This document shows, one piece after another, positions 1 through 6,274 of a stretch of DNA of 7,368 nucleotides. How positions within the stretch are numbered: position 1 is the first letter of the stretch; each line of letters begins with the position of its first letter. This stretch comes from Thermoanaerobaculaceae bacterium (lineage in GTDB: Bacteria; Acidobacteriota; UBA4820), in the NCBI GenBank assembly GCA_012798145.1, contig JAAZNT010000107.1, positions 1 through 7,368 of the forward strand, given 5' to 3'. The notes under the pieces are model-generated. The model was given only the letters and a program-made list of their open reading frames with translations. It was not told the origin of the DNA and did no database searches. The translations under genes and the position numbers were made by a program.

Positions 1-2
1 AA

Positions 3-128
3 GCAAAGAAAGAATTTCATCTTAAGCAGGCGAATTTGCCTTTTGAAGAAAAAATAAAGATATTGATAAATTTGCAAAAAATCGCCGCCGCAGTAAAGGG
101 GAAAAAAGATTTCATTTGGAAGATATAA
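3..128 (+). CDS. C-terminal fragment of a small hypothetical protein (5' end outside window)
   Basis: The frame starting at base 3 is open from the window edge to a TAA at 126-128 and gives 41 residues. The other two forward frames stop within about 60 bases. The peptide looks like a real charged, helical tail: it contains LPFEEKIKILINLQKIAAA and ends in a Trp-Lys-Ile. Such a 'PFEEKI..L..LQKIA' tail resembles small uncharacterised proteins that I recall beside nucleotidyltransferase or toxin-antitoxin type genes, but that is memory of a style of sequence and not an identification. The start codon, any upstream partner and the function cannot be seen. It runs convergently toward the 637-residue minus-strand gene. 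Confidence 0.55.
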   Translation, partial: AKKEFHLKQANLPFEEKIKILINLQKIAAAVKGKKDFIWKI

Positions 129-132
129 AATC

Positions 133-156
133 CGCTTGAATTAGGCGTTTTATTTT
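133..156 (+). terminator. Weak intrinsic-terminator-like hairpin after the left-edge gene
   Basis: Five bases after the TAA of the left-edge gene, CGCTT (133-137) pairs with AGGCG (143-147), with one G-T wobble and a GAATT loop. TTTTATTTT (148-156) follows directly. The geometry is that of a rho-independent terminator, but the stem is short, so efficiency is doubtful. Confidence 0.4.
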
Positions 157-383
157 CGGCAAGCAACTTATCCCAAACTTATGCCCTGCAACTTTCGCAT
201 GTAAAAATAGGGTTAGGGGTTTTCAAACTTCCGCTCCCAAATCCAATTTCCCGCATGCGTGCTTGAGGAAAGAGAAAAAAGGCCCCTGCTCCATGCCCAG
301 TATTGAAAACCTGCCGCCCAACAAAACTAATTTTTTTTCTTTCAATGATATTTTTTACCCTCTCAAAAAAAACAATTTCATAT
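157..383. other. Gene-free convergent intergenic spacer
   Basis: This spacer lies between two converging genes. A minus-strand open frame crosses it and runs into the end of the propeller gene. It has no convincing ribosome binding site, and its translation is not protein-like beyond the overlap. I see no RNA gene. An 8-bp palindrome CGCATGCG at 252-259 is probably chance. A minus-strand run of T lies just after the stop of the propeller gene, but no GC-rich stem precedes it, so no clear terminator for that operon is visible. Confidence 0.5.
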
Positions 384-2297
384 TTAATTCCCAAAAAGTA
401 TTGCTCCTGCGTCTCCCACAGAAATAAATTTTTCTCCATCAAACTTCACATCAAGTATAAATAGTTTTGAAAATTCATTTGACACAGCCCATTCAGCACC
501 GTTTTCACTTGAAATAAAATGAGCGCCGTTTCCTTGAGCCAAGCCATAAAAAAGCCCTTCTTTGTAAGAAAGTGAAGGAATTAATGGCAAAGCATTTAGC
601 TTATCTGGTTTTTCAATAAGAATCCAATCGCTACCGTTTTCACTCTTCAGCAAATAACTGCCCTCTGTTGACACCAAGAAAATGCCTCCTCCAAAAGCTA
701 TTCTTGCCGTTTGTCCTGTTAATTTTTTAGATGGAAGTGCAACTTTTTTCCATTTAATACCATCAGTGCTTCTCCATATTTTTAATTTTCCGTTCAGTTT
801 TTGACCTGCCGCAACCCATATTCCATTTCCATAAGATATTGAATGAACTTTTCCACTTTTGTCAAGCTTCTTTATTTTCCAATTGACGCCATCATTGCTT
901 GCTTGAAATGCAGGGTAATCTCCCATACTGCCAACAGCAACGCACATTGTACCGTTGCAAAAAATGTCATTGTAATTGCTGATATTATTGCAATTTACTG
1001 TAGCCCAAATTAAGCTATCTTCGCTTGAAATCATCATAGATGATCCTACAGCAAAAAATTTCCCCCATTGCTCGTCAAAAAATATTTTTTCAAGGCCTCC
1101 ATAAAGATTTTCAGGCAAATTTGCCTTTTTCCACTCAATTCCGTCCCCGCTTGAATAAATAATAGGTTTCCATCCGCTTTCCGATATATCAGTTCCAATA
1201 ACTACATATTTGTTTTTAGCGTAAGTTGAACTGTATAACCACCCGTATAATTTCAAAGAAAATGTAGGCCTGAAGAAATTCTCGCCGTCCTCACTTTTTA
1301 GGATTGTTCCATAACTTCCTGCCGCTAAAAAACCATCTTTACCTTTGCAAATACTTCTAAATTCATCATTTTCTATTTCCGCAACAGCCCACCAATTTAA
1401 ACCAGAATCACTTTTTAAAATGTAGTTTTCTGTGGAGGAGCTAAAGCTAAAAGGGCTTTTTGATGTTATTGCATAAAAATTACTCCCGTTATAAATTATT
1501 TCTTTAACAATAGTTTCTCCGGGAGATTGGGCAATTATTTCAAAGTTTTCCAAATTAGATGAAGATAAAAGAATTCCCTTGAGTGTTTCATTGTTATAAC
1601 CTGAACAGACAAAAAGATTTTCGTTTTTGGAAAGGGAATAGAACATAGGGCTTAAATCATATTCTTTTATCTCAAAGTTTTCCCCGTCAACTGAAGAAGC
1701 AATAACAGCAGATTGTTTCCAATTGCCATTTTGTGAATCATAAAAGGAGCACCCCCCTAATGCATAAAGGTTGCTTCCAATTTTGCAAAGCGATCTGAAA
1801 TAAAATATTTCATCAGATGTTGATTTAATTGCTATTCCCCAAAGATTTCCATCACTGCTGAAATAAATGTTTCCTCCCGTAGGGAATGTGTCTGTAATAG
1901 CAATAAATTTTCCGTCTATGACAGAAATATCGATAAAATTGTCTGATTCAAAGAAACTAACTTTGTTCCATACAAATCCGTCAAAACTTCTTAACACTGT
2001 CGCTCCATTTCCAACAGCAAGGAAAACTTGTCCATTAAACGCTATTGAATTGATATCTGCGCTTGTGTTGGTTAAATGTTTTTCCCAAATTTTTCCATCA
2101 TAACTGGAAAGAATCGTTCCGCAGTTTCCTACGGCATAATATTTTCCGTCAGCAAAAATAACTTTGTTGATATCCTCGCCAGTTGGATATGGATTAACCC
2201 ATTGCCAAGAGGGCGAAAGGTCTAATGAAAGAAATCTAAACTGAAATGTCAGGGTAAAAACTAAAATGAAGATTAAATTTTTTTCTTTTTTCAGCAT
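384..2297 (-). CDS. Exported double beta-propeller protein with BNR/Ycf48-like repeats
   Basis: The 637-residue product starts with KKEK and a hydrophobic stretch at about 8-24. This fits a signal peptide or membrane anchor, though no clean AxA cleavage site is seen. The rest is a tandem array of about 45-residue units of the form 'hydrophobic strand, fVAVGxxGtIlxS, SxDGxxW'. The SxDGxxW/F signature (an Asp-box variant) recurs near residues 65, 104, 147, 202, 246, 296, 335, 383, 425, 467, 510, 552 and 597. The last unit (about 610-637) lacks its outer strand, and a W-containing strand (SWQWV, 30-34) sits before the first unit. That pattern is typical of propeller closure. Fourteen units suggest two seven-bladed propellers. 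Propellers of this family act as binding scaffolds (sortilin, Ycf48 and sialidase-like folds); no catalytic residues are recognisable and the ligand is unknown. AAGGAG at 2307-2312 lies 9 nt before the ATG and fixes the start. It is probably co-transcribed with the 856-residue gene, which ends 51 nt upstream. Confidence 0.85.
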   Translation of the reverse strand: MLKKEKNLIFILVFTLTFQFRFLSLDLSPSWQWVNPYPTGEDINKVIFADGKYYAVGNCGTILSSYDGKIWEKHLTNTSADINSIAFNGQVFLAVGNGATVLRSFDGFVWNKVSFFESDNFIDISVIDGKFIAITDTFPTGGNIYFSSDGNLWGIAIKSTSDEIFYFRSLCKIGSNLYALGGCSFYDSQNGNWKQSAVIASSVDGENFEIKEYDLSPMFYSLSKNENLFVCSGYNNETLKGILLSSSNLENFEIIAQSPGETIVKEIIYNGSNFYAITSKSPFSFSSSTENYILKSDSGLNWWAVAEIENDEFRSICKGKDGFLAAGSYGTILKSEDGENFFRPTFSLKLYGWLYSSTYAKNKYVVIGTDISESGWKPIIYSSGDGIEWKKANLPENLYGGLEKIFFDEQWGKFFAVGSSMMISSEDSLIWATVNCNNISNYNDIFCNGTMCVAVGSMGDYPAFQASNDGVNWKIKKLDKSGKVHSISYGNGIWVAAGQKLNGKLKIWRSTDGIKWKKVALPSKKLTGQTARIAFGGGIFLVSTEGSYLLKSENGSDWILIEKPDKLNALPLIPSLSYKEGLFYGLAQGNGAHFISSENGAEWAVSNEFSKLFILDVKFDGEKFISVGDAGAILFGN

Positions 2298-2314
2298 TTC
2301 TATTTTCTCCTTAG

Positions 2315-2340
2315 GGGTCGCAGTTTAAAAGCTGCGACCC
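2315..2340 (-). promoter_or_regulatory. Intercistronic stem-loop next to the SD of the propeller gene
   Basis: GGGTCGCAG (2315-2323) and CTGCGACCC (2332-2340) form a perfect 9-bp inverted repeat with an 8-nt centre, inside the 51-nt gap between the two minus-strand genes. The stem can be extended by weak G-T and A-T pairs toward the AAGGAG at 2307-2312. There is no U-tract, because the next bases on the minus strand are CTAAGGAG, so it is not a standard terminator. It may stabilise or process the mRNA, or modulate access to the second gene's ribosome binding site. The role is inferred. Confidence 0.65.
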
Positions 2341-2348
2341 TTGAAAAA

Positions 2349-4919
2349 TTACTGACAGCTGGGACAGTTATTAATATTATCTGTAAAGGCAAACATATAT
2401 CCATCGCTTTGATAAGTCCCAGTATTAAGCCCTACTAATTTTACTTTCACACAACATTTTCCACAGGGTGAAGATCCTATTTTCCCTGTAAATTTTGTTC
2501 TGGAGATCCCTTTAAGATTTGCAACTAAGGAAAGGTTTCCGTTGCTATCTAAAAAATTTACCTCCCAAATCCTTATGAATTTGCTTGTTGAGTTGGCATA
2601 AAAGCTAATCGTAGAATTTGGAACAGCGCAAGAGGGTTGAATTCCTTTTCCGTAATTTTGCAACTGCGGAACAGATTGCACGCTTGAGAATTGAATTTCC
2701 CTGAAACGGGCAGAAGTATAGCAACTTTCATTTACATAAGCTGAAGATTTTAGCAACTGGTATCCTGGATTTCTTAGAAAAACGGGGTAAAAAGCAACAT
2801 TGCCGGCACAAGGTGTAATCTGAGAACAAACAATAGGAGCACCGCTATTCGAAACTTTCCCTTTATAAGTCGTTTCAGACAGCCTCTGATTTATATTTAT
2901 AGGTATATCAATAAAAGTAACACCAGGGTTGCTCGAAGGAATTGGATAATAAGCAGTTGCCCTTATAAATGCAGTTGGGAAAAGTAACGTTCCGTTAGGA
3001 TTCTTGTAAGTTCTTAAACTTGTAGCACTCATCGTAACCACATTCAGCGTTGAAGATTCGTCGTTCCATATTGGGAAACTTGATGGACTAATTTCTTCCA
3101 ACGCCCCCGGGGGATTTGGATAGCCATATCTAAAGCCTTTTTCTCTACAATAGTCCTCTAATGGACCCGCCTCCCACATAAGGCCTGCTGTAGATCCAGT
3201 ATCATTATTAATAACTAAAATCCTTGTTGCATCAAAATAGTTGGGAAAGGGTGAATTAGGAATTCTTATTTTTATCTCAGAGGATGTCTTGCTAATAATG
3301 TAAGCATTTGAATATTTTGTAATTCCCCCATGAACAACACGAAAGAGAACTGAGACATTTGATGGAAAATTGCCAGTCAAAATAGCATTAGGATGCGAAC
3401 ATTCATTTATGCCCATTTGTCCAGAACACCATGGAGGATCAGCATGAACGCTTATGTCTGTAATAACAGGAGCAATAGTCAAGCATTCATTTGGTTCTGG
3501 GGTCTTCACTCCAAAAGGATCTTCAATAAGTTTTCTACTTATAATCCAAACAGAAACATCATCAATATCAAATGTTGTTGTCAACAATGAATTGGTAGTA
3601 TTGCAAGCAAATTGAAGTCTATATTCTCCCCCTTGTTGAACATCAACTCCAACCTCAAGAGGAATTTGACATAGAGCCCAATTGTCAATAGCAGATAAAT
3701 TGCTTAATGTTTTTAGGGTTAAAATGCTTCCATCTTCTAAGTTGATTAGATTAACACATAGTGTATCTGCTTGAGAAGTTATAGTTTTCTCTGTTAACAC
3801 TCTGTAGAAAAAAGAAATTGTTACTATTCCTTGAGCATCCTCAGCAACAGGAAAATATTGTGACAGCTTTTGTGAAATGCTTCTTTGTCCTCCAAACCTT
3901 GCAAAATTAAAAAAACTCCTTGTCATCGTCTCTTCATCAAGAAACAAATCATCAATACTAAGAATAGGAGATAAAGATTCCCTTTCCCAATAAAAGTCAG
4001 CGTAATTGCCCTCAAAGTCTCCTGCCAAAAGTACATTGCTGGCACTTATTATTTCTGGACATCGAACAATCTGCCCTGAAATGTCAACAAGTTCGCCTTC
4101 TATACTATGAGGACCTGGAGTCAAATCTTCTGATGAAAAAATCGTCTCTACTCTATTTTTGCCAAAACTTTCGGAAGCCAATTTCCCATCGATGTAAATT
4201 GCCATTGAAGCAATTCCATCCACGGCAGAGCCAATCGCGGAAATAGTTGTTGACCCACTAACAGTAAAAAGATCATCAAAGGGAGGCTTTGGATAAAGAC
4301 ACCCTGTTTTTGGAGAAATGAACATTATCTGAGGACTTCCAGTTGTTCCGGGAAGAATTGAACACTTAAAGCTGATATCGTCTAAATAAAAAGAGGTTGG
4401 TTTTGTTTTATCAGTTATTGCAGTAAAAATAATATTTAGAAGGTAGCCTCCAAACGGAGGCAAATCTATTTCATAATAAGTCCATTCATAAGCAGGGGTT
4501 AAATTGCTAAAACTCACAGGCTCGAATATGGTATCACCTGACATATTGCAAATTTTAACATTGAGAAAATCTGAGGCAGTCGGGTCGTTTCCGGTGGGTT
4601 TAATCTTGTAAAAAAATCCAAGTTTTTCTGCGGTAACACCAATGGGCACTAATACTGATTGTTTTAAGATGTCTTCTTCATTGTTGGAGCCTCCCAATTT
4701 ACACAGTTTATTGCCTGAATGGGGTGAGTTTTGATCTCCTTTCCCTCCAATTACCATCCCATTTCCATTTTTGCTTGAAGTTTCCCATGGCGTAATTGAA
4801 TGACCTGCTTCAAAGCCTCCATTTTCAATAAGTTCAATTTCAGTTACTTCCTCAGAATACAATTCAATAACACCAAAACATCCAATTAAAATGGAAATAA
4901 TTATAATCATCTTTTTCAT
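2349..4919 (-). CDS. Large cysteine-rich exported multi-domain (jelly-roll/Ig/IPT) protein
   Basis: The 856-residue product begins with MKK and an Ile-rich hydrophobic core (4-18). Cleavage is plausible near residue 22 (LYS/EE). An LIGC at 11-14 also matches a lipobox, but the core before it is very short. Visible modules: a jelly-roll, CBM4/9-like domain at about 28-187, which opens with ENGGFEAG and closes with FYLDDISF; an Ig-like segment at about 196-293; a second jelly-roll at about 294-460, which opens with LLAGDFEG and closes with TFDIDDVSVWI; and an IPT/TIG-like segment at about 483-580 (ILTGNFPSNVSVLF, ILVINNDTGS). A C-terminal part at about 581-856 is not recognised. Twenty-two cysteines are spread along the protein, with a CGKCC cluster at 819-823 and C852/C855 at the end; disulfides are likely if it is exported. 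These modules usually bind glycans or mediate adhesion. No catalytic domain is seen, so hydrolase function is not supported. The SD AAAGGAGGG (4924-4932) lies just before the ATG. This is the first gene of the probable operon. Confidence 0.85.
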   Translation of the reverse strand: MKKMIIIISILIGCFGVIELYSEEVTEIELIENGGFEAGHSITPWETSSKNGNGMVIGGKGDQNSPHSGNKLCKLGGSNNEEDILKQSVLVPIGVTAEKLGFFYKIKPTGNDPTASDFLNVKICNMSGDTIFEPVSFSNLTPAYEWTYYEIDLPPFGGYLLNIIFTAITDKTKPTSFYLDDISFKCSILPGTTGSPQIMFISPKTGCLYPKPPFDDLFTVSGSTTISAIGSAVDGIASMAIYIDGKLASESFGKNRVETIFSSEDLTPGPHSIEGELVDISGQIVRCPEIISASNVLLAGDFEGNYADFYWERESLSPILSIDDLFLDEETMTRSFFNFARFGGQRSISQKLSQYFPVAEDAQGIVTISFFYRVLTEKTITSQADTLCVNLINLEDGSILTLKTLSNLSAIDNWALCQIPLEVGVDVQQGGEYRLQFACNTTNSLLTTTFDIDDVSVWIISRKLIEDPFGVKTPEPNECLTIAPVITDISVHADPPWCSGQMGINECSHPNAILTGNFPSNVSVLFRVVHGGITKYSNAYIISKTSSEIKIRIPNSPFPNYFDATRILVINNDTGSTAGLMWEAGPLEDYCREKGFRYGYPNPPGALEEISPSSFPIWNDESSTLNVVTMSATSLRTYKNPNGTLLFPTAFIRATAYYPIPSSNPGVTFIDIPININQRLSETTYKGKVSNSGAPIVCSQITPCAGNVAFYPVFLRNPGYQLLKSSAYVNESCYTSARFREIQFSSVQSVPQLQNYGKGIQPSCAVPNSTISFYANSTSKFIRIWEVNFLDSNGNLSLVANLKGISRTKFTGKIGSSPCGKCCVKVKLVGLNTGTYQSDGYMFAFTDNINNCPSCQ

Positions 4920-4924
4920 CTGAC

Positions 4925-4930
4925 CCTCCT
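4925..4930 (-). promoter_or_regulatory. Consensus Shine-Dalgarno of the 856-residue gene
   Basis: On the minus strand AGGAGG (4925-4930), within AAAGGAGGG, stands 5 nt before the ATG at 4917-4919. This is close to the ideal anti-16S match and decides the start over the in-frame Met at codon 4. A TAA (4931-4933) in another frame abuts it, which matters for the leader-ORF hypothesis. Confidence 0.8.
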
Positions 4931-4949
4931 TTAGCCAAAAAATCCCTTT

Positions 4950-5126
<177 letters not shown>

Positions 5127-5145
5127 GGCAACCTCCGCTGGTTTC

Positions 5146-5175
5146 AATATAATCCTTTTAAAGCAAATTTGTCAA
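5146..5175 (-). promoter_or_regulatory. Sigma70-type promoter of the two-gene exported-protein operon
   Basis: On the minus strand a perfect -35 TTGACA (5170-5175) is followed by an 18-bp spacer and TATATT (5146-5151), one mismatch from TATAAT. Transcription should start near 5139, giving a leader of about 220 nt that includes the GATT tract. No operator-like palindrome overlaps it. Confidence 0.65.
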
Positions 5176-5272
5176 GGAAAAAAACCTGCTTGCTTGTAAA
5201 AAAAGGTATATGGTTTAGGGAAAACATAGATTGAAATAATAATTTTTGCAGAAAAGATTGTGATTCAATTTG

Positions 5273-5301
5273 CTTGGCGAAGCCAAGGGCGTCCCGACGC
5301 C
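5273..5301. repeat. Two abutting palindromes
   Basis: CTTGGC-GAA-GCCAAG (5273-5287) is followed immediately by GGCGTC-CC-GACGCC (5288-5301). Both arms are perfect 6-mers. The first has the GCGAAGC core, which is known to form an unusually stable DNA mini-hairpin. No gene ends here, so this is not a terminator for anything visible. Confidence 0.75.
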
Positions 5302-5339
5302 GATGGGCAAAATGCAAGGAATATGAGGGGCTGCACCAA

Positions 5340-5409
5340 TGCCGCCGTAAAAATTCAAGGAATTAAAGCAATTTTTCAATTGCTTTAAGCCGTAGAATTT
5401 AAGGCGGTA
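5340..5409. repeat. Long imperfect palindrome, 70 bp
   Basis: The core TTAAAGCAATT (5363-5373) and AATTGCTTTAA (5378-5388) are perfect 11-bp arms around a TTTC loop. Farther out AAATTC (5351-5356) pairs with GAATTT (5395-5400), and CCGCC (5342-5346) pairs with GGCGG (5403-5407). The successive blocks, separated by internal loops, make one large extended hairpin. Confidence 0.75.
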
Positions 5410-5541
5410 GCGACCTCTGAGATCCTTCAAGGAAAAAAGCTGCGAAGAAAAATCAGGATAAACGCAGCAGTTTGTCCGTTGCCGTCGGCGCATAATTGAG
5501 TGATGAGGAGGATTGGACAAGTTAGAGCAAATGGCTTCCGA

Positions 5542-5556
5542 AAAGACGAAGTCTTT
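5542..5556. repeat. Small GAA-loop palindrome
   Basis: AAAGAC (5542-5547) and GTCTTT (5551-5556) flank a GAA triloop, with the same C-GAA-G closing arrangement as the hairpins at 5273 and 5916. Confidence 0.7.
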
Positions 5557-5561
5557 GCGGA

Positions 5562-5619
5562 TGACAAAAGAGAAGTCTTGAAAAGCGCTTGCGCTTTTAA
5601 GAGACTTTGATTTTTGTCA
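5562..5619. repeat. Long imperfect palindrome, 58 bp
   Basis: Three blocks pair in register: TGACAAAA (5562-5569) with TTTTGTCA (5612-5619), AAGTCT with AGACTT, and AAAAGCGC (5581-5588) with GCGCTTTT (5591-5598). Short unequal internal loops separate them. Twenty-two paired positions in a 58-bp span are well beyond chance. Confidence 0.75.
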
Positions 5620-5623
5620 GCAG

Positions 5624-5642
5624 AAAAACGCAAAGCGTTTTT
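5624..5642. repeat. Perfect 8-bp palindrome AAAAACGC-AAA-GCGTTTTT
   Basis: Arms 5624-5631 and 5635-5642 are exact complements around AAA. On either strand the hairpin ends in a T-run, so it could act as a weak bidirectional terminator, but no gene feeds into it. Confidence 0.65.
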
Positions 5643-5669
5643 TGAGCCATTTGCGGAGTTGGGTTGAGA

Positions 5670-5706
5670 GGAAACCTCACCCCCGCCCTCTCCTGAGATG
5701 AGAGGG
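5670..5706. repeat. CCTCACCCC-type dispersed repeat, copy A
   Basis: The segment begins GGAAACCTCACCCC and continues into GCCCTCTCCTGA. CCCTCTC (5686-5692) pairs with GAGAGGG (5700-5706). The first 27 bases match copy B at 5777 except for one extra C. Sequences of the form CCTCACCCC...CCCTCTCCT are familiar as dispersed intergenic repeats in many bacterial genomes. Confidence 0.7.
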
Positions 5707-5719
5707 GGATTAAAAGGAA

Positions 5720-5766
5720 GACTGCTTCGCTTGTCATCGCTTCAAAGGATGGCTCGCAGTGACTGC
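5720..5766 (-). repeat. Degenerate 'GTCATTGCGAG...GAAGCAATC'-type repeat
   Basis: Read on the minus strand, this segment contains GTCACTGCGAGCC near one end and AAGCGAAGCAGTC near the other. These resemble the ends of the widespread intergenic repeat whose usual form starts GTCATTGCGAG and ends GAAGCAATC. ACTGC (5721-5725) and GCAGT (5756-5760) are complementary. The assignment rests on resemblance recalled by eye. Confidence 0.4.
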
Positions 5767-5776
5767 GTCTTTAGGC

Positions 5777-5820
5777 GGAAACCTCACCCCGCCCTCTCCT
5801 GAAAGGCGAGGGTTGTTTTT
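5777..5820 (+). repeat. CCTCACCCC-type repeat, copy B, with terminator-like end
   Basis: The second copy of the repeat starts 107 bp after copy A. CCCTCTCCT (5792-5800) pairs with AGGCGAGGG (5804-5812), with one central mismatch and a GAA loop. TTGTTTTT follows, so the plus strand looks like an intrinsic terminator. No plus-strand gene precedes it in this window. Confidence 0.65.
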
Positions 5821-5915
5821 ATCCCAAATTTGCCATTAAGAAAACTTTAACAAAAGATTAGAGATTGATTGGAAAAATGGAAATTTTGCAAAAAGATTTT
5901 TGATTATGTTTCAGG

Positions 5916-5928
5916 TTGCCGAAGGCAA
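5916..5928. repeat. Small GAA-loop palindrome
   Basis: TTGCC (5916-5920), GAA, then GGCAA (5924-5928). It is the right-most member of the set of C-GAA-G hairpins in this spacer. Confidence 0.55.
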
Positions 5929-6126
5929 ACTGCCTGCCGACCTGCTACACCATTTTTAGAACTACTAAAAAACCCTAAAATCCAAAATCTGTAATAAGTT
6001 TTATCTAACGACCAACAACTAAGAACCAAAAAAATTCACTTACTAAAAATTTCCACAATGTTCCAGTTTTATCCTACATACCATTTTATTTAGAATCAAT
6101 GTCGGATTTTGGGAATTTATTAGGGC

Positions 6127-6155
6127 TTGACTTTATAGCATAATTGCTATATAGT
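6127..6155 (+). promoter_or_regulatory. arsR promoter
   Basis: TTGACT (6127-6132) and TATAGT (6150-6155) are each one base from consensus, and the 17-bp spacer is optimal. Transcription should start near 6162, leaving a leader of about 113 nt before the arsR ATG. Confidence 0.75.
6134..6151. promoter_or_regulatory. Probable ArsR operator (palindrome between -35 and -10)
   Basis: TATAGCA (6134-6140), TAAT, then TGCTATA (6145-6151) is a perfect 7-4-7 inverted repeat that fills the promoter spacer and touches the -10 box. ArsR/SmtB-family dimers bind AT-rich palindromes at exactly such places and repress their own operon until metalloid binds. Binding here is inferred from position and symmetry. 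Confidence 0.65.
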
Positions 6156-6218
6156 AATATATCTTGATACTTGCAATGCCAAGCAATGGGCTTGTTGTTG
6201 AGTAATAAGGGATCAATA

Positions 6219-6234
6219 AGGAAATATATTTCTT
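6219..6234. promoter_or_regulatory. Second AT-rich palindrome in the arsR leader
   Basis: GAAATATATTTC (6221-6232) is a perfect 12-bp palindrome that extends by a wobble and an A-T pair. It lies about 40 nt upstream of the arsR ATG. It could be a secondary operator or an mRNA hairpin; AT-rich DNA makes chance symmetry plausible. Confidence 0.3.
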
Positions 6235-6274
6235 AACTGTTTGTATTAGATAATTAGTGGTAGCGGAGAAAAAG

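Larger units (their letters stand above)
5176..6126. other. Gene-free, hairpin-rich intergenic region
   Basis: Between the divergent promoters I see no credible protein-coding gene. The open frames on the minus strand here have no ribosome binding sites, overlap each other, and translate palindromic DNA. The left three quarters (about 5270-5930) are dense in inverted repeats and dispersed-repeat-like segments, listed separately. The right part (about 5935-6126) is plain AT-rich sequence with no structure that I can support. No tRNA, rRNA or CRISPR pattern is present. A structured small RNA is possible but has no promoter or terminator that I can defend. Confidence 0.6.

Noticed and set aside
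360..383. Intrinsic terminator for the minus-strand operon at its T-run
   Set aside because: The T-run exists on the minus strand, but no stable stem precedes it.
179..442. Minus-strand 87-codon open frame overlapping the end of the propeller gene
   Set aside because: It overlaps the real gene in another frame, lacks an SD, and its second half does not look like a protein domain.
1867..2103. Plus-strand open frame inside the propeller gene
   Set aside because: It is antisense to a gene with a clear repeat pattern and has no ribosome binding site.
3393..3590. Plus-strand open frame inside the 856-residue gene
   Set aside because: It is antisense to well-supported coding sequence with domain motifs.
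4878..4919. Lipoprotein signal (LIGC at residues 11-14) in the 856-residue protein
   Set aside because: The hydrophobic core before the Cys is only about six or seven residues. A standard signal peptide ending near residue 22 is at least as likely, so no lipoprotein call is made.
5215..5633. Two overlapping minus-strand open frames in the hairpin-rich spacer
   Set aside because: Their translations are read-outs of palindromes; they overlap each other and have no SD.
5200..5960. CRISPR array in the repeat-rich spacer
   Set aside because: The repeats are palindromes of different sequence with no regular repeat-spacer period, and no cas genes are present.
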